The position numbers and the translations under genes were made by a program. A DNA stretch of 59,918 nt from Oscillospiraceae bacterium (GTDB lineage: Bacteria; Bacillota; Clostridia; Oscillospirales; Ruminococcaceae), in the NCBI GenBank assembly GCA_030539275.1, contig JAUNSK010000025.1:1-59918 (forward strand), read 5' to 3'. Positions 44,718 to 53,304 of this stretch are shown piece by piece; position 1 is the stretch's first letter; each line of letters starts with the position of its first letter. The notes beneath the pieces are model-generated. The model had not been told where the DNA came from. It searched no databases and saw nothing but the letters and a program-made list of their open reading frames with translations.

Positions 44718-46768
44718 AAAAATGGAGCATTGGTAAACCTGATCCTGATGTTGTAAAATCTCTGATGAACAGCAGCGATCTGAGCCGTCTTTGTGCACAG
44801 GTACTGGCATCACGCTCAATCACCAATATAGAACAAGCATCAAGGCTTTTACAAACAACAGGACTTGAAGATCCTTTCGTACTTAAGGACATGGAGAAAG
44901 CAGCAGAAATAATTAATAATGCAATCAATGACGGAATAAAAATATGCATTTACGGCGATTATGACTGTGACGGCGTTACTTCGTCGGTTATGCTCTTCTC
45001 TTATCTGGAATGTCTTGGAGCAGATGTGGATTTCTATATTCCTGAACGAAGCGAAGGATACGGACTGAATGAGGCAGCCGTAAAAAGCATAGCTGATAAC
45101 GGAACTCAGCTTATAATTACAGTTGATAACGGAATTTCTGCTGTAAATGAAGCAGATCTTATCAGTGAGCTGGGCATGCAGCTTATCATAACGGATCACC
45201 ACCAGCCGGGAGAAGTAATTCCGAATGCACAGGCTGTGATCAATCCGCATCAGAGCGACTGTCCTTCATCATTTAAAAATCTCTGTGGTGCCGGTGTTAC
45301 ACTCAAGCTTATTGCAGCTCTTGAAGGCGGGGATTACGAAACTGCAATGGAACAGTTCGGTGATCTTGCAGCGATAGGAACAGTAGGGGACATTGTTTCT
45401 CTGACAGGAGAAAACAGATATATTGTTCAGTACGGAACTGAGCTAATTAAAAACACAGAACGATGTGGTCTTATTGAGCTTATGAGGGTTTCAGGACTTC
45501 TGGGCGATGATGATGTCTGTCATGATCTTAGTTCTGAGTCAATAGCTTTTATGCTTGTTCCGAGAATAAATGCTGCGGGACGCTTCGGCTCTCCTAAGCA
45601 GGCATTTTCACTTCTTAACTGTGACGATCCCGAAGAAGCAGAGGTTCTGGCCGGGAAGCTCAACTGCCTTAATAATGACAGAAAAAAAGTTGAAGAGGAT
45701 ATAATGAATGAAATATCAGCCTCTATCGAACGGGATCCTCAGATTCTGTCACAGCGTGTTCTTGTATTCAGCGGTGAGGGATGGCACCACGGCGTAATAG
45801 GAATAGTTGCATCAAAACTTATAGACAAATACGGCAAGCCATGCTTTGTTATTACACGTGAGGGTGAACAGTCAAGAGGATCTGCAAGATCATTCGGTGA
45901 CTTTTCCGTCTATGACTCTCTCTGTGCATGCTCTGAGCTTCTCATAAAATTCGGCGGTCATCCGGGTGCCGGAGGATTTTCACTGGACACCGGCGATATA
46001 GAAGCCTTTACAGACTCACTATACAGATATGCATTTAAAGAACATAATACAATGCCGGCATATACTGTATGCGCTGATAAGCTTTTATTACCTGAAGAGG
46101 CAACAGTAGAAAACGCTGAAAGTCTTCATGCACTTGAACCATTCGGGGAGGACAACAGAAAACCTCTGTTTGCTGTTCTTGGCGCTGTTGTCACTGATAT
46201 AGTACCACTGGCAAAGGGTGCACATACAAAGCTCCGGCTCAGCTACGGAAATCTGAGCATTTGCGCACTGATGTTCCGGACAAGGACATGCGACCTTAAA
46301 ATAAATATCCGGGACAAATATGATTTTATAGCATCTCTTGATGTCAATACTTTCAAAGGAAATAAAAGTTTAAACCTGCTTGTGTGTGATTACCGTAAAA
46401 GCGGGATCAGGCAGGAGGCATATTTCGCTGCAAATTCAGCTTATGAAAAATATCTTCGTGATGAACCGCTTCCGGATGCATATTATCAGAGAATGCTGCC
46501 GCAGCGCAATGATCTGATAAGCGTATATTCTCTTATCAGTGATGAACCTGCACCTATAGATTCAATATATATGAAAATTGATCAGAACAATATAAATTAC
46601 TGCAAGCTAAGGATATGCATAGATATTTTTTCAGAAATGGAACTTATAAAACAGACATATTCTGATGCAAGCGTGTCAAAGCTACATATACACAACAAAG
46701 TTAATTTAGAAAATTCAAACATCCTAAGGGGGCTGCGTGAAAAATGGGGAACGAAAGCTGCACAATAA
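44714..46768 (+). CDS. Single-stranded-DNA-specific exonuclease RecJ
   Basis: The 684-residue 5'-3' exonuclease of the DHH phosphoesterase family acts in RecF recombination and base-excision repair. Catalytic motifs are IYGDYDCDGVTS, VDNGIS and TDHHQPGE in the DHH domain, VPRINAAGRFG, and the DHHA1 motif GGHPGAGGFS. An OB fold follows, then an extra C-terminal region of about 110 residues seen in Firmicutes RecJ. The start is ATG 44714; an in-frame TTG at 44708 is possible. It overlaps the next gene by 25 bp. The recJ-relA order is standard in Firmicutes, except that apt, usually between them, is missing here. Confidence 0.95.
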   Translation: MKKWSIGKPDPDVVKSLMNSSDLSRLCAQVLASRSITNIEQASRLLQTTGLEDPFVLKDMEKAAEIINNAINDGIKICIYGDYDCDGVTSSVMLFSYLECLGADVDFYIPERSEGYGLNEAAVKSIADNGTQLIITVDNGISAVNEADLISELGMQLIITDHHQPGEVIPNAQAVINPHQSDCPSSFKNLCGAGVTLKLIAALEGGDYETAMEQFGDLAAIGTVGDIVSLTGENRYIVQYGTELIKNTERCGLIELMRVSGLLGDDDVCHDLSSESIAFMLVPRINAAGRFGSPKQAFSLLNCDDPEEAEVLAGKLNCLNNDRKKVEEDIMNEISASIERDPQILSQRVLVFSGEGWHHGVIGIVASKLIDKYGKPCFVITREGEQSRGSARSFGDFSVYDSLCACSELLIKFGGHPGAGGFSLDTGDIEAFTDSLYRYAFKEHNTMPAYTVCADKLLLPEEATVENAESLHALEPFGEDNRKPLFAVLGAVVTDIVPLAKGAHTKLRLSYGNLSICALMFRTRTCDLKINIRDKYDFIASLDVNTFKGNKSLNLLVCDYRKSGIRQEAYFAANSAYEKYLRDEPLPDAYYQRMLPQRNDLISVYSLISDEPAPIDSIYMKIDQNNINYCKLRICIDIFSEMELIKQTYSDASVSKLHIHNKVNLENSNILRGLREKWGTKAAQ

Positions 46769-48957
46769 ATATGCTGATCCAGAAGATCCTGGATGACGAA
46801 AAGCAATATGATATGAGTAAGATCATTTCAGCATATGAATTTGCCGCAAAGGCACATGAGGGTCAGAAAAGATCATCAGGAGAGCCATATATTGTTCATC
46901 CTGTATCAGTATCATTTATACTGCTTGATCTTGGTATGGATACAGATACGATATGCGCAGCAATGCTTCATGACGTCGTTGAGGACACACCGGTAACACT
47001 CGAAGAAATAAAAAAGCATTTTGGTCAGGACGTGGCAATGCTCGTAGACGGAGTTACAAAGCTGTCAAATGCACCTATTTTCAATAAAGACGAGCAGCTG
47101 GCAGAAAACGTACGAAAAATTCTTCTTGCCATGTCACAGGACATCAGGGTTATGATAATCAAGCTATGTGACAGACTGCACAATATGCGTACACTTGCAT
47201 GCAGACCTGGTTTCAAGCAGCGCAAAACTGCACTTGAGACAATGAATATATATGCACCTATTGCACACCGTCTCGGGATCAGAGCAGTAAAGGAAGAACT
47301 TGAAGATCTTGCATTCAAGTATCTGGACCCGTATGCATATTCAGAAATAGAACATCTGCTTGAGATCAAAAAGGATGAGAGGGAAGCATTTATTGCTACT
47401 ATCAAGTCAAAGATAGCAGAACGCTTCAAAACTGAAAAATTTGAAAAAGAACCGCAGATAGACGGACGTGTAAAGAGTATCTACGGTATATACAAAAAAA
47501 TATATGTCAACAGAAAGAACATTGAAGAAGTCTACGACAAGTATGCTGTCAGAGTAATCGTTTCTACTGTCGCTGAGTGCTATAATGTTCTCGGAATTAT
47601 CCACGATATGTTCACACCGATCCCCAACAGATTCAAGGACTATATATCAACGCCCAAGGCCAATATGTATCAGTCACTCCATACAAGTGTTCTCGGCCGT
47701 GAAGGTATCCCGTTTGAAGTACAGATACGTACGTGGGATATGCACTATACTGCAGAGTACGGAATTGCTGCACACTGGAAGTATAAAGAGGGAATACAGA
47801 GCAGAGACAAGATGGAGCAGAGACTGGCCTGGATAAGACAGGTTATTGAAGCGCAGCAGACTGCAGATGATGTTGAGGAAATCGTAAGAATAATAAAAAC
47901 TGACCTTGCAACAGATGATATTGTTGTCTTTACCCCAAAAGCCGATAACTTCACCATGCCTGTAAATTCCACCATTATAGACTTTGCATACAGAGTCCAT
48001 ACCGAAATCGGTCACAGGACTATGGGCGCAAAGGTTGACGGAAAGATCGTTCCTCTTGATTACAAGCTCCATACAGGTGATATAGTAGAAATACTTACAA
48101 CAAAGGATGAAAAAAGAGGTCCTAACCGCGCCTGGCTTGAAATTGCCCAGACAAATGAAGCAAAGTCAAAGATCCGTTCATGGTTCAAGAAGGAATGCAG
48201 GGAAGAGAATATTGCTCAGGGCAAAGCTGAGCTTGAAAGGGAATTTCAGCATTACAGAATGCATGTTCCTGAAAATGAACTCGAAACATTTCTTCAGGAT
48301 GACCTGAAAAGGCACAGCTGCAACACACTTGATGATTTTTATGCATCAATCGGCTATGGCGGTGTATTAATTCCTAAAATAATGCAAAGACTAAAAGATG
48401 ACTACATCCGCATATACGGCGAATCAAAGGACGATACTTCTCTGCCAGCACCGACGCCAAAGGTAAAGAAGAAAAAACAGTCAAACAGCGGAATAATATT
48501 TGATGACTCAATAAGTAATTTCCAGGTCAGATTTTCACAGTGCTGCAATCCTCTTCCCGGCGATGACATAATCGGATTTGTCACAAGAGGTCATGGTGTT
48601 TCAGTCCATAAGAAAAGCTGTCCGAACTATATTGCATCTATAGCAAACGGAGAAAATGCTGACAGATGGAAAAAAGTCGAATGGTCAGAAACTACAAAAA
48701 TCGAATTTCATGCTGTTATTGAAGTTCTCGCAATTGACAGGACCGGAATGCTTCAGGAAGTGATCACGGTTATTTCTGAAGCCCGTATACCGATCTATAA
48801 TTCGACTTCAAGAAGGCTGAAAAACGGAAATGCTGTTTTCCGTGCTACAGTAGCAGTAACCGGCAAAGAGCAGCTCGAGTCCATAATGAAAAAGCTCGAT
48901 AAGGTAAAGGATGTAATAACAGTAACAAGAGTAGAAAGCAGGAGAGGAATATGGTAG
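46744..48957 (+). CDS. Bifunctional (p)ppGpp synthetase/hydrolase (RelA/SpoT)
   Basis: The 737-residue stringent-response enzyme has the full long RSH layout. The N-terminal HD hydrolase has GQKRSSGEPYIVHP and the metal-binding HDVVEDTP. The synthetase has KSIYGIYKK, YAVRVIV and NRFKDYISTPKANMYQSLHT. A TGS domain follows (VVFTPKADNFTMPVNSTIIDFAYRVH), then a helical and zinc-finger region (SQCCNPLPGDDIIGF) and a C-terminal ACT domain (DRTGMLQEVITVISEARI). Both enzymatic halves look intact. The start codon lies within the recJ end and is preceded by AAGGGGG at 46728-46733, so the genes are coupled. Confidence 0.96.
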   Translation: MGNESCTINMLIQKILDDEKQYDMSKIISAYEFAAKAHEGQKRSSGEPYIVHPVSVSFILLDLGMDTDTICAAMLHDVVEDTPVTLEEIKKHFGQDVAMLVDGVTKLSNAPIFNKDEQLAENVRKILLAMSQDIRVMIIKLCDRLHNMRTLACRPGFKQRKTALETMNIYAPIAHRLGIRAVKEELEDLAFKYLDPYAYSEIEHLLEIKKDEREAFIATIKSKIAERFKTEKFEKEPQIDGRVKSIYGIYKKIYVNRKNIEEVYDKYAVRVIVSTVAECYNVLGIIHDMFTPIPNRFKDYISTPKANMYQSLHTSVLGREGIPFEVQIRTWDMHYTAEYGIAAHWKYKEGIQSRDKMEQRLAWIRQVIEAQQTADDVEEIVRIIKTDLATDDIVVFTPKADNFTMPVNSTIIDFAYRVHTEIGHRTMGAKVDGKIVPLDYKLHTGDIVEILTTKDEKRGPNRAWLEIAQTNEAKSKIRSWFKKECREENIAQGKAELEREFQHYRMHVPENELETFLQDDLKRHSCNTLDDFYASIGYGGVLIPKIMQRLKDDYIRIYGESKDDTSLPAPTPKVKKKKQSNSGIIFDDSISNFQVRFSQCCNPLPGDDIIGFVTRGHGVSVHKKSCPNYIASIANGENADRWKKVEWSETTKIEFHAVIEVLAIDRTGMLQEVITVISEARIPIYNSTSRRLKNGNAVFRATVAVTGKEQLESIMKKLDKVKDVITVTRVESRRGIW

Positions 48958-49577
48958 TACACAAGCTTACCCTTGGCACGCAGTTTCAGGCAAACTGCTA
49001 TGTTTTGGAGAACGATAAGAAAGAAGCACTCGCAATCGATATTGGAGGAGATTCGTCTGAATTTTTAAAGTTTATAGAAAAAAATAACCTCCGGCTTACT
49101 AAAATAATTCTCACGCATGGACATTATGATCATTTCCGCGGTGTTGCTGATGTTGCAGATGCAACAAATGCTGAAGTATTTATCCATAAGGATGATGCTG
49201 CTATGCTGACAAGTGCAGAAAAAAGTTTAGCATTTCAGATAAGCAATGAAGTTTTTTCGCCAGTCGGAAAATATACTGTAGTTACTGAGGATGATATCAT
49301 TGATTTTTCAGGCGAGCCTGTCAGAATAGTTCATACACCAGGACATACACCAGGCTGTGTATGCTATATCTGCGGTGACAATATGTTCTCAGGTGATACA
49401 CTGTTCAGAATGTCAATAGGCAGAACAGATCTTCCCGGAGGTGACTACTCACAGATAATCAATTCACTTAAGAAGCTTAAAGCCCTTGGCAAGGATGCTG
49501 ATTACCATGTATACCCCGGTCATGAAGGCTCTACATCACTGAAGTTTGAAATAAACAACAATCCATATATGCGCTGA
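48951..49577 (+). CDS. Metallo-beta-lactamase-fold hydrolase (glyoxalase II-like)
   Basis: The 208-residue protein carries the binuclear metal signature THGHYDHFRG and later HTPGHTPGCVCY, FSGDTLF and YPGHEGSTS. This is the arrangement of glyoxalase II-like and persulfide-dioxygenase-like hydrolases. It lacks the C-terminal substrate domain of true glyoxalase II. It overlaps the relA end by 7 bp and precedes hemZ by 11 nt. An MBL-fold gene after relA is a conserved Firmicutes arrangement (yqgX/ycbL-like). The substrate is unknown, probably a thioester or a related small molecule. Confidence 0.92.
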   Translation: MVVHKLTLGTQFQANCYVLENDKKEALAIDIGGDSSEFLKFIEKNNLRLTKIILTHGHYDHFRGVADVADATNAEVFIHKDDAAMLTSAEKSLAFQISNEVFSPVGKYTVVTEDDIIDFSGEPVRIVHTPGHTPGCVCYICGDNMFSGDTLFRMSIGRTDLPGGDYSQIINSLKKLKALGKDADYHVYPGHEGSTSLKFEINNNPYMR

Positions 49578-49588
49578 TACGGGAGATC

Positions 49589-51052
49589 ATGATGACAATA
49601 ATCTTAAATAACAACACATTCAAGTACGAAACAGAAGCTGTCGTGAAGCTTTTTATCCCTGCGACAAGATTTACATTTGCGTATGACATAACTGATGCTG
49701 ATTCAGATATCTGTATGACCAGAGTAAAAAATGGCCGAAAGTTTGTTTATCTGTTTGCTTATGTACGTATCGGTACCCAGACAGCGAGAAGATCCGTAAA
49801 GCTCACGATCAGCAAAAAGAGTGACAGCGAATGTGAATATCAGCTGTGCAGGCTTCTGTTCGAATGCCTTGTAAAGCTAACAGGAATTACTCCTGGCTGG
49901 GGACTTCTGACAGGGATACGTCCTGTAAAAAAAGTCAATAGGATGCTTAATGACGGCATGTCTAAGGCAGAGATATTTTCTGCACTTTCAGACAGATATA
50001 TGATAAGCCGCAAGAAGCTTGACACTGCATATCTTACTGCAATGACACAGCTTCCTGTCATTGCAGACTATGATAAAAAAACGATAAGTCTCTATATCTC
50101 CATACCTTTTTGTCCTACCAGATGCAGCTACTGCTCATTTGTATCACATTCAATGCAGAGCGCACAAAAGCTTATTCCACAGTATATAGACAAACTCTGT
50201 GATGAACTGGAGATACTCGGTCAGATAGTAGACAGCTACGGGCTGAAAATTGATACTGTGTATTACGGAGGCGGTACTCCTACAGCTATAACAGCTGACC
50301 AGCTTTATACTTTAATGAAAAAAACCCGCGAATGTTTTGACATTTCGCAGATTCGTGAATATAATGTAGAAGCGGGCCGCGCAGATACTATCACCGTTGA
50401 TAAGCTATCTGTAATAAAAGAAATGGGTGCTACCCGCATTTCCATTAATCCACAGACACTGAATGATGATGTTCTTCGCGTGATCGGCAGACATCATACT
50501 TCTGATCAAACTATAAATGCTTTTAGGCTCGCCAGAAGCATGGGCTTTGATAATATTAACATGGACCTTATCGCAGGACTCCCTACTGAGTCGTTCGAAA
50601 GCTTTAAGTCAACAGTTGACACAGTAACTCAACTCGATCCAGACGGAATAACAGTTCATACGCTGACGCTGAAACGTTCAGCACAACTATACTCTGAAGG
50701 ACATGACAGCATTAAAAGCCCTGCTTCTCAGATGGTTGATTACTCATTTGAGAAGCTTACATCAAACGGATATTTTCCGTACTATCTCTACAGGCAGAAA
50801 AATACTGTAGACAATCTTGAGAACATAGGCTACGCCAGAAAAGGCAAGGAATCCTTATACAACATCTATATTATGGATGAGACCCAGACCATCCTCGGTG
50901 CCGGATGTGCTGCTTCCACAAAGCTTGTTGGTCCGGACGGTTCGATAAGCAGAGTCCATAACTATAAATTTCCTTATGAGTACATCAACAGATTTGACGA
51001 ACTGATGCAAAAGAAAAAAGAGATCACCGATTTTTTCAAAACAGGGGAGTGA
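49589..51052 (+). CDS. Radical SAM coproporphyrinogen dehydrogenase HemZ
   Basis: The 487-residue protein has an N-terminal domain of about 150 residues (LTGITPGWGLLTGIRPVKKV), typical of HemZ. The radical SAM core has the 4Fe-4S motif CPTRCSYCSF (about residue 173), GGGTPTAI, RISINPQTL and the NMDLIAGLP strand. The C-terminus has PYYLYRQKNTVDNLENIGYA, a HemZ hallmark. HemZ-type proteins are annotated as oxygen-independent coproporphyrinogen III dehydrogenases, although the relation to heme in heme-lacking Clostridia is doubtful. It belongs to the recJ-relA operon. Confidence 0.92.
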   Translation: MMTIILNNNTFKYETEAVVKLFIPATRFTFAYDITDADSDICMTRVKNGRKFVYLFAYVRIGTQTARRSVKLTISKKSDSECEYQLCRLLFECLVKLTGITPGWGLLTGIRPVKKVNRMLNDGMSKAEIFSALSDRYMISRKKLDTAYLTAMTQLPVIADYDKKTISLYISIPFCPTRCSYCSFVSHSMQSAQKLIPQYIDKLCDELEILGQIVDSYGLKIDTVYYGGGTPTAITADQLYTLMKKTRECFDISQIREYNVEAGRADTITVDKLSVIKEMGATRISINPQTLNDDVLRVIGRHHTSDQTINAFRLARSMGFDNINMDLIAGLPTESFESFKSTVDTVTQLDPDGITVHTLTLKRSAQLYSEGHDSIKSPASQMVDYSFEKLTSNGYFPYYLYRQKNTVDNLENIGYARKGKESLYNIYIMDETQTILGAGCAASTKLVGPDGSISRVHNYKFPYEYINRFDELMQKKKEITDFFKTGE

Positions 51053-51059
51053 CATACGA

Positions 51060-51413
51060 GTGACAAGTACATTTATGGAAAGTGCAAAGAAATACTTTGA
51101 TACAGCTGCTCTTAAAACAAGCGAAGTAATAGAAATCTCCAGAAAGTACATTGATGTAAACAAAGAAGAGCGAAAACTGAATTCTCTGTATGAACGCTTT
51201 GGAAAAGCAATCTACAACACACAGAAGGATATCAGAGACGAAGAAAAACTAGCCGAAAAGCTCTACAAGGAAATAGATATCCAGAGAAACATCGTTATAG
51301 ATGCAAAAAGAAAACTTGAGGACAGCAAAGGTGTAAAATGCAGACTGTGCGGTCAGAGAAACACAAATAAAAGCCTTTTCTGTTCAAGATGCGGAGAGAT
51401 ATTGAAAAAATGA
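51060..51413 (+). CDS. Small coiled-coil protein with C-terminal zinc ribbon
   Basis: The 117-residue protein is helical and charged over residues 1-90 (ALKTSEVIEISRKYIDV, EERKLNSLYERFGKAIY), suggesting a coiled coil. It ends in a zinc ribbon CRLCGQ...CSRCGEIL. It starts at GTG 51060, 10 nt after GGGGAG; ATG 51075 is an alternative. It overlaps the rlmD start by the ATGA motif. The pattern is common among short uncharacterised Firmicutes proteins encoded next to housekeeping genes. It may bind nucleic acid or a protein complex, but no function is known. Confidence 0.75.
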   Translation: MTSTFMESAKKYFDTAALKTSEVIEISRKYIDVNKEERKLNSLYERFGKAIYNTQKDIRDEEKLAEKLYKEIDIQRNIVIDAKRKLEDSKGVKCRLCGQRNTNKSLFCSRCGEILKK

Positions 51414-52780
51414 TAAGTAAAAACCAGATCATAGAAATAGAAATCACAGGAATGACATCAGAGGGAAACGGAGTCGGCCACGCTCAGGGCATGGCCGTTT
51501 TTGTTCCCTGTACAGCAATAGGAGACAAGCTGGAGGTCAAAATAGTCAAGGTTCTTAAAAGTTACGCCTACGGTATTATTGAGAAAATACTGATCTCTTC
51601 ACCTGACAGAACACAATCAGACTGTCCTGTCTCACAGAAATGCGGCGGCTGTATGTTCAGACACATTACATACGAGGCAGAACTGAAAATAAAATCAGGC
51701 TTTATATCTGACGCATTCAAGAGAATAGGCGGCTTTGACCTTGAATATGAGTCAATAGCCGGCTGTGAAGAAACTGACTTCTACAGAAACAAGGCCCAGT
51801 ATCCGGTAGCCATGCAGGACTCAAAAGCAGTATGCGGTTTTTACTCAAGAAGAAGCCACAGAGTCGTTCCGTTTACTGCCTGCAGACTCCAGCCTCCGGT
51901 ATTCGCACAGATCGTAGACTATGTTATCGATTATATCAACGAACACCATATACCGGCATATGACGAACAGACACATAAAGGTCTGATCCGTCATATCTAT
52001 CTCAGAAAGGGATTTCACACCGGAGAAATAATGCTGTGTATCGTAGCAGCAGATAAAAAGGCTGTGAAATATGTAAGAGAGATGGTAAGCTCGACAGATA
52101 TCCTTGAAAAGTTCGGTGATATAAAATGCATTATTGTTAATGTCAATCCTGATAACACAAACGTTATTCTTGGCAGGAAGAATTTTCAGATATACGGCAG
52201 TGAAAATATCACTGATGTTATGTGCGGCAACAAAATTATGCTTTCACCTATGTCATTTTATCAGGTAAACACCTGTCAGGCAGAAAAGCTTTACAGCATT
52301 GCAGCGGGTTTTGCAGAACTCTCCGGAAACGAAAAAATTCTTGATCTTTATTGCGGGACCGGCACAATAGGGCTATCTATGCATGACAAGGTTAAGTGCT
52401 TGACAGGTGTAGAGGTCATAAATCAGGCTGTTGAGAATGCAAAAATAAATGCTCAGATAAACGGGATCGAGAATGCTGAATTTATATGCGGGGATGCAGG
52501 TACGATTGCGGACAAGATGGCAGCACAGGGGGAAAAACCTGATGTAATTATTGTGGATCCACCTAGAAAAGGATGCGACGGGAATACAATTGAAGCTATT
52601 TTAAAGATGTCTCCGTGCAAGATTGTTATGATCTCTTGTAATCCGGCTACGGCTGCAAGAGATTGCAGGATGATATGTGAGAGTGGGGAGTATGAGATAA
52701 GGAAGATTCGTGGGGTGGATCTGTTTGCACGGACGGGGCACGTGGAGAGTGTTGTCTTGATGTCACGCAAGGGCAAATAA
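51410..52780 (+). CDS. 23S rRNA (uracil-C5)-methyltransferase, RlmD type
   Basis: The 456-residue enzyme methylates a uracil of 23S rRNA (U1939 in E. coli numbering; Gram-positive relatives may also modify U747). It starts at ATG 51410, overlapping the preceding stop. Residues about 1-60 form a TRAM RNA-binding domain (SEGNGVGHAQGMAVFV), followed by an iron-sulfur cluster motif (CPVSQKCGGCMF). The methyltransferase core has LDLYCGTGTIGL for S-adenosylmethionine, DPPRKG, and the nucleophilic cysteine in MISCNPAT. It is the last gene of the operon and is followed by a terminator, which marks the end of the housekeeping region. Confidence 0.94.
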   Translation: MISKNQIIEIEITGMTSEGNGVGHAQGMAVFVPCTAIGDKLEVKIVKVLKSYAYGIIEKILISSPDRTQSDCPVSQKCGGCMFRHITYEAELKIKSGFISDAFKRIGGFDLEYESIAGCEETDFYRNKAQYPVAMQDSKAVCGFYSRRSHRVVPFTACRLQPPVFAQIVDYVIDYINEHHIPAYDEQTHKGLIRHIYLRKGFHTGEIMLCIVAADKKAVKYVREMVSSTDILEKFGDIKCIIVNVNPDNTNVILGRKNFQIYGSENITDVMCGNKIMLSPMSFYQVNTCQAEKLYSIAAGFAELSGNEKILDLYCGTGTIGLSMHDKVKCLTGVEVINQAVENAKINAQINGIENAEFICGDAGTIADKMAAQGEKPDVIIVDPPRKGCDGNTIEAILKMSPCKIVMISCNPATAARDCRMICESGEYEIRKIRGVDLFARTGHVESVVLMSRKGK

Positions 52781-52804
52781 AGTGCCGAAGAACGGCTAAA
52801 ATAA

Positions 52805-52855
52805 GGGGTTTCTGGTATCGGGCTGCTGACTGCCGGATGTCGGAAATCCCTTTTT
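52805..52855 (+). terminator. Terminator of the recJ-rlmD operon
   Basis: GGGGTTTC (52805-52812) pairs with GAAATCCC (52843-52850), with a smaller CGG/CCG stem inside, followed by five Ts. Confidence 0.75.
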
Positions 52856-52894
52856 GTTTATCTGTCAGAACCTATCTATTGTTTAATAGGTGGT

Positions 52895-52973
52895 AGGGTT
52901 GAGTTGACAGGACTGTTTTTTGATAGGTTGTGTTGATAGGACTGATATTTAGTGGGTTGAGTTGACAACATTG
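52895..52973. repeat. Three imperfect 29-bp direct repeats
   Basis: A 19-bp core GGTTGAGTTGACAGGACTG occurs at 52897, 52926 (two changes) and 52955 (end diverged), at an exact 29-bp period. No gene covers it. It lies between the last housekeeping terminator and the controller promoter of the defence island, in an otherwise empty 314-bp gap. Confidence 0.75.
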
Positions 52974-53027
52974 TTTGCTGAAATGGACACATATAGTCCC
53001 TTCATATTCAACTGCAATCATTACAGA

Positions 53028-53075
53028 TTGACAATTTCAACTTAAAGTTTTATAATAAAAAGCGTGAAGTTGAAA
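53028..53075 (+). promoter_or_regulatory. Controller promoter with embedded inverted-repeat operator
   Basis: TTGACA (53028-53033) and TATAAT (53051-53056) have a 17-bp spacer. TTTCAACTT (53035-53043) in the spacer and AAGTTGAAA (53067-53075) past the start site are perfect 9-bp inverted repeats. AACTT-A-AAGTT (53039-53049) is a second, nested palindrome. This is a typical autoregulated restriction-modification controller promoter. Confidence 0.75.
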
Positions 53076-53094
53076 TTAGAAAGAGGTACCGTAT

Positions 53095-53304
53095 ATGAAT
53101 ATATCAGAACAAATAAAGGTGCTTTGTGTGCGTAGTAATATCAGCGTATCAGAGTTGGCACGAAGAGTTGGTACTTCTCCTCAAAATTTTAATGCAAAAT
53201 TGAAGAGAGAGAGTTTTACTATTTCAGATTTAGAACAGATAGCAGAAGCTACTGATAGTTCATTTGAAAGAAAGTTCGTATTAAATAATGGGGAGAATGT
53301 CTAA
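53095..53304 (+). CDS. Small XRE-family controller protein
   Basis: The 69-residue protein is almost entirely a Cro/C1-type helix-turn-helix (residues 5-60: SVSELARRVGTSPQNFNAKLKRESFTISDLEQIAEA). It starts at ATG 53095 after AAAGAGG. The stop TAA shares its last base with the methyltransferase ATG (TAATG), so the two are coupled. Size, position and the inverted-repeat operator match C proteins of restriction-modification systems, which delay nuclease expression until DNA is methylated. It could also act simply as a repressor of the whole island. Confidence 0.88.
   Translation: MNISEQIKVLCVRSNISVSELARRVGTSPQNFNAKLKRESFTISDLEQIAEATDSSFERKFVLNNGENV

Noticed and set aside
52895-52973. Possible small CRISPR array
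   Set aside because: The whole 29-bp period is repeated with no unique spacers, and no cas gene is near.
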